Of a stretch of DNA of 6,309 nucleotides, positions 5,531 through 6,309 are shown piece after piece. The stretch covers positions 1 through 6,309 of the forward strand of contig CAJUFO010000137.1 of assembly GCA_910585615.1 (NCBI GenBank), read 5' to 3'. The notes below the pieces were generated by a model. That model was not told the origin of the DNA. It searched no databases and was given only the letters and a program-made list of their open reading frames with translations. The first letter of the stretch is position 1. Each line of letters starts with the position of its first letter. A program made the translations under genes and the position numbers. The DNA comes from an uncultured Acetatifactor sp. GTDB lineage: Bacteria; Bacillota; Clostridia; Lachnospirales; Lachnospiraceae.

Positions 5531-5601
5531 ATAAACGGCATTTAATTCTTGCCAGTCGCATAGCACAGCCAGTCATGCCGTTTATCCGGTTTTTGGCAAG
5601 A
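5531..5601 (-). other. interleaved inverted repeats, candidate pseudoknot RNA
   Basis: Two perfect stems interleave just after the XRE stop codon. An 11-bp stem pairs 5531-5541 with 5575-5585 (ATAAACGGCAT/ATGCCGTTTAT). An 8-bp stem pairs 5547-5554 with 5594-5601 (TCTTGCCA/TGGCAAGA). One arm of the second lies inside the loop of the first, so they form either a pseudoknot or two alternative folds. GCCAGTC also occurs twice, at 5551-5557 and 5568-5574. The region would be transcribed as the 3' untranslated part of the XRE mRNA. I recognise no known RNA family. Confidence 0.45.
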
Positions 5602-5609
5602 TTTAATCG

Positions 5610-5966
5610 CTACATATATAATCTGTTAGCATATACAAAAATACGGCCGTTCGCACTTTCGGTCTCCGTGCTCTCCAATTCCAGCGGAACCCAGCACTCC
5701 CCCGCCATATCTACTATCATCTCGTCCATGGGGACACGCAGGAGCCTGCTGAGGCGGTACATATTGTCCAGACTTGGCAGGGTCTTCCCCGCAAACCAGG
5801 CGTAGACGGACTGGAAGGAGCCGATGTACAACTCCTTTTGGATTGTCTTTACCGTGATTTCACGCCTGTCGCAGAGGCTTTTCAGCCTGCGGCCGGTCAG
5901 TTTCATGTCTATGCCCATTGTCTTGTCGGGGATGTATTTCAGCATAATGAGTCTGTGCATGCGCAT
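5610..5966 (-). CDS. XRE-family helix-turn-helix regulator, 118 aa
   Basis: GGAGG (5971-5975) precedes the ATG at 5966 by 4 bases and an in-frame ATG at 5960 by 10 bases, so the true product has 118 or 116 residues. The DNA-binding domain occupies about 21-85: MKLTGRRLKSLCDRREITVKT (split around 21-41), then helix-turn-helix QKELYIGSFQSVYAWFAGK with recognition helix near 50-60, and LPSLDNMYRLSRLLRVPMDEMIV (63-85). This arrangement, with tryptophan W57 and an LPSLDN turn, is one I associate with a common group of small regulators in Lachnospiraceae. The acidic C-terminus (LELESTETES) has no recognisable sensor domain. The gene has a strong promoter but a long leader with an intrinsic terminator, so it may be attenuated. 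It lies directly upstream of the radical SAM cluster on the same strand and could regulate it; this is inferred from position. Confidence 0.85.
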   Translation of the reverse strand: MRMHRLIMLKYIPDKTMGIDMKLTGRRLKSLCDRREITVKTIQKELYIGSFQSVYAWFAGKTLPSLDNMYRLSRLLRVPMDEMIVDMAGECWVPLELESTETESANGRIFVYANRLYM

Positions 5967-6016
5967 ATGTCCTCCTGCCGCAGCGGCTGCTGTCCTGGGG
6001 CACTATTTTGTAACAC

Positions 6017-6049
6017 AAAAAAGGCAGTGTACTATGTTCCCTGCCTTTT
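6017..6049 (-). terminator. intrinsic terminator within the XRE leader
   Basis: AAAAGGCAG (minus strand, 6041-6049) and CTGCCTTTT (6019-6027) form a 9-bp stem with a 13-base loop, followed by more T, giving a six-T run. It lies downstream of the promoter at 6130-6158 and about 50 bases upstream of the XRE start codon. It therefore either attenuates XRE expression or ends a separate small RNA of about 110 nt. On the plus strand it also has a short T-tract. Confidence 0.75.
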
Positions 6050-6055
6050 CCTGTC

Positions 6056-6120
6056 GGAAGAACATACCCATCTTATCTTTTGTATATGGGGTTGGTACAT
6101 GCTCTGGGTATAGGTCTTCC
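6056..6120 (-). ncRNA. structured leader or small RNA, unrecognised
   Basis: Just downstream of the predicted transcription start, two perfect helices stack: GGAAGA/TCTTCC (6115-6120 with 6056-6061) and ATACCCA/TGGGTAT (6105-6111 with 6064-6070). A small 3-by-2 internal loop separates them and a 34-nt apical loop (6071-6104) closes them. The terminator at 6017-6049 follows after a few bases. Promoter, 13-bp stem and terminator together look like a riboswitch-type attenuator or a compact small RNA. I do not recognise a known class, and no encoded leader peptide is obvious. Confidence 0.5.
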
Positions 6121-6129
6121 TAATTGAAC

Positions 6130-6158
6130 ATTTTATCATAAATTCGGTCATTCTGCAA
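6130..6158 (-). promoter_or_regulatory. extended -10 sigma-A promoter of the leader RNA / XRE gene
   Basis: On the minus strand TTGCAG (6153-6158) and TAAAAT (6130-6135) are 17 bases apart, with TGA directly before the -10 box. Transcription would start near 6123, only a few bases before the paired leader. A 13-bp tandem repeat lies immediately upstream of the -35 box. Confidence 0.78.
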
Positions 6159-6169
6159 GTATTTTTTCA

Positions 6170-6195
6170 TGTCCGGGCTACCTGTCCGGGCTACC
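6170..6195. repeat. 13-bp perfect tandem duplication
   Basis: TGTCCGGGCTACC occurs twice back to back (6170-6182 and 6183-6195). It sits between the SEC-C stop codon and the -35 box of the leader promoter, starting 12 bases upstream of that box. A partial third GGCTACC lies at 6217-6223, overlapping the SEC-C stop. It may be a recent slippage product or a paired regulator site. Confidence 0.8.
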
Positions 6196-6218
6196 ATATC
6201 CCAGCCAATCCCAACAGG

Positions 6219-6309
6219 CTACCTCCCTTTTCCACAGCAATTCTTATATTTCCTGCCGCTCCCACAGGGACAGGGCTCATTGCGCCCGATTTTTCTGCCC
6301 TGACGGACG
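6219..6309 (-). CDS. C-terminal end of a SEC-C motif protein, SecA-like (partial)
   Basis: Only the last 29 codons and the stop lie in the window; the gene continues past the right edge. The visible end contains IGRNEPCPCGSGRKYKNCC followed by GKGR. This is the zinc-binding SEC-C motif (CPCGSGxKYKxCC). The motif ends SecA, the ATPase that drives protein export through SecYEG, where it binds zinc and contacts SecB or the ribosome. It also ends several unrelated proteins such as YecA-like ones, so SecA is likely but not proven from this fragment. The stop codon lies inside a partial copy of the 13-bp repeat. No clear terminator follows before the next promoter. Confidence 0.85.
   Translation of the reverse strand, partial: VRQGRKIGRNEPCPCGSGRKYKNCCGKGR

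Overview
The window reads as chromosomal DNA from a Gram-positive anaerobe of the Clostridia, most likely a Lachnospiraceae-type gut bacterium. The reasons are strong AAGGAGG-type ribosome binding sites, standard sigma-A promoters, a zinc-type ribosomal protein L33, a FliD-related protein behind a sigma-28-type promoter, and two XRE regulators of kinds I associate with that family. The assignment is an inference from sequence character; no database was searched.

Layout. At the left edge, rpmG (L33) lies on the minus strand behind a strong extended -10 promoter. A GC-rich intergenic stretch separates it from a divergent plus-strand gene for a 432-residue FliD-related protein, preceded by a near-consensus sigma-28 (FliA/SigD) promoter and closed by a strong intrinsic terminator. 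Every remaining gene is on the minus strand. Read in the direction of transcription from the right edge they are: the C-terminus of a SEC-C motif protein (SecA-like); an XRE regulator with a structured 5' leader containing an intrinsic terminator; a three-gene cluster of small protein A, radical SAM/SPASM enzyme and small protein B; a membrane-anchored YiiX/NlpC-P60-like cysteine hydrolase; and a second XRE regulator whose 3' end meets the FliD-like gene at a shared terminator.

The most interesting unit is the cluster at 3482-5395. Two paralogous proteins of 120 and 123 residues share an almost identical N-terminus (MKIRTD, then V and N, then five serines and FI, then AR at residues 19-20) and a shared C-terminus (GlWKxLEK ... 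FxGIDxxLxY). They flank a SPASM-type radical SAM protein whose only candidate iron-sulfur motif in the expected place is CX7CX6C instead of CX3CX2C. The enzyme and protein B overlap by four bases (ATGA), and the cluster has its own promoter. The layout suggests an enzyme with two dedicated partner or substrate proteins, possibly a peptide- or protein-modifying system, with the downstream hydrolase as an optional fourth member. Function is unproven.

Non-coding structure is also notable. About 110 nt of candidate leader RNA or small RNA (long paired stem plus terminator) lies between a strong promoter and the XRE gene at 5610-5966, and two interleaved inverted repeats that could form a pseudoknot follow that gene.
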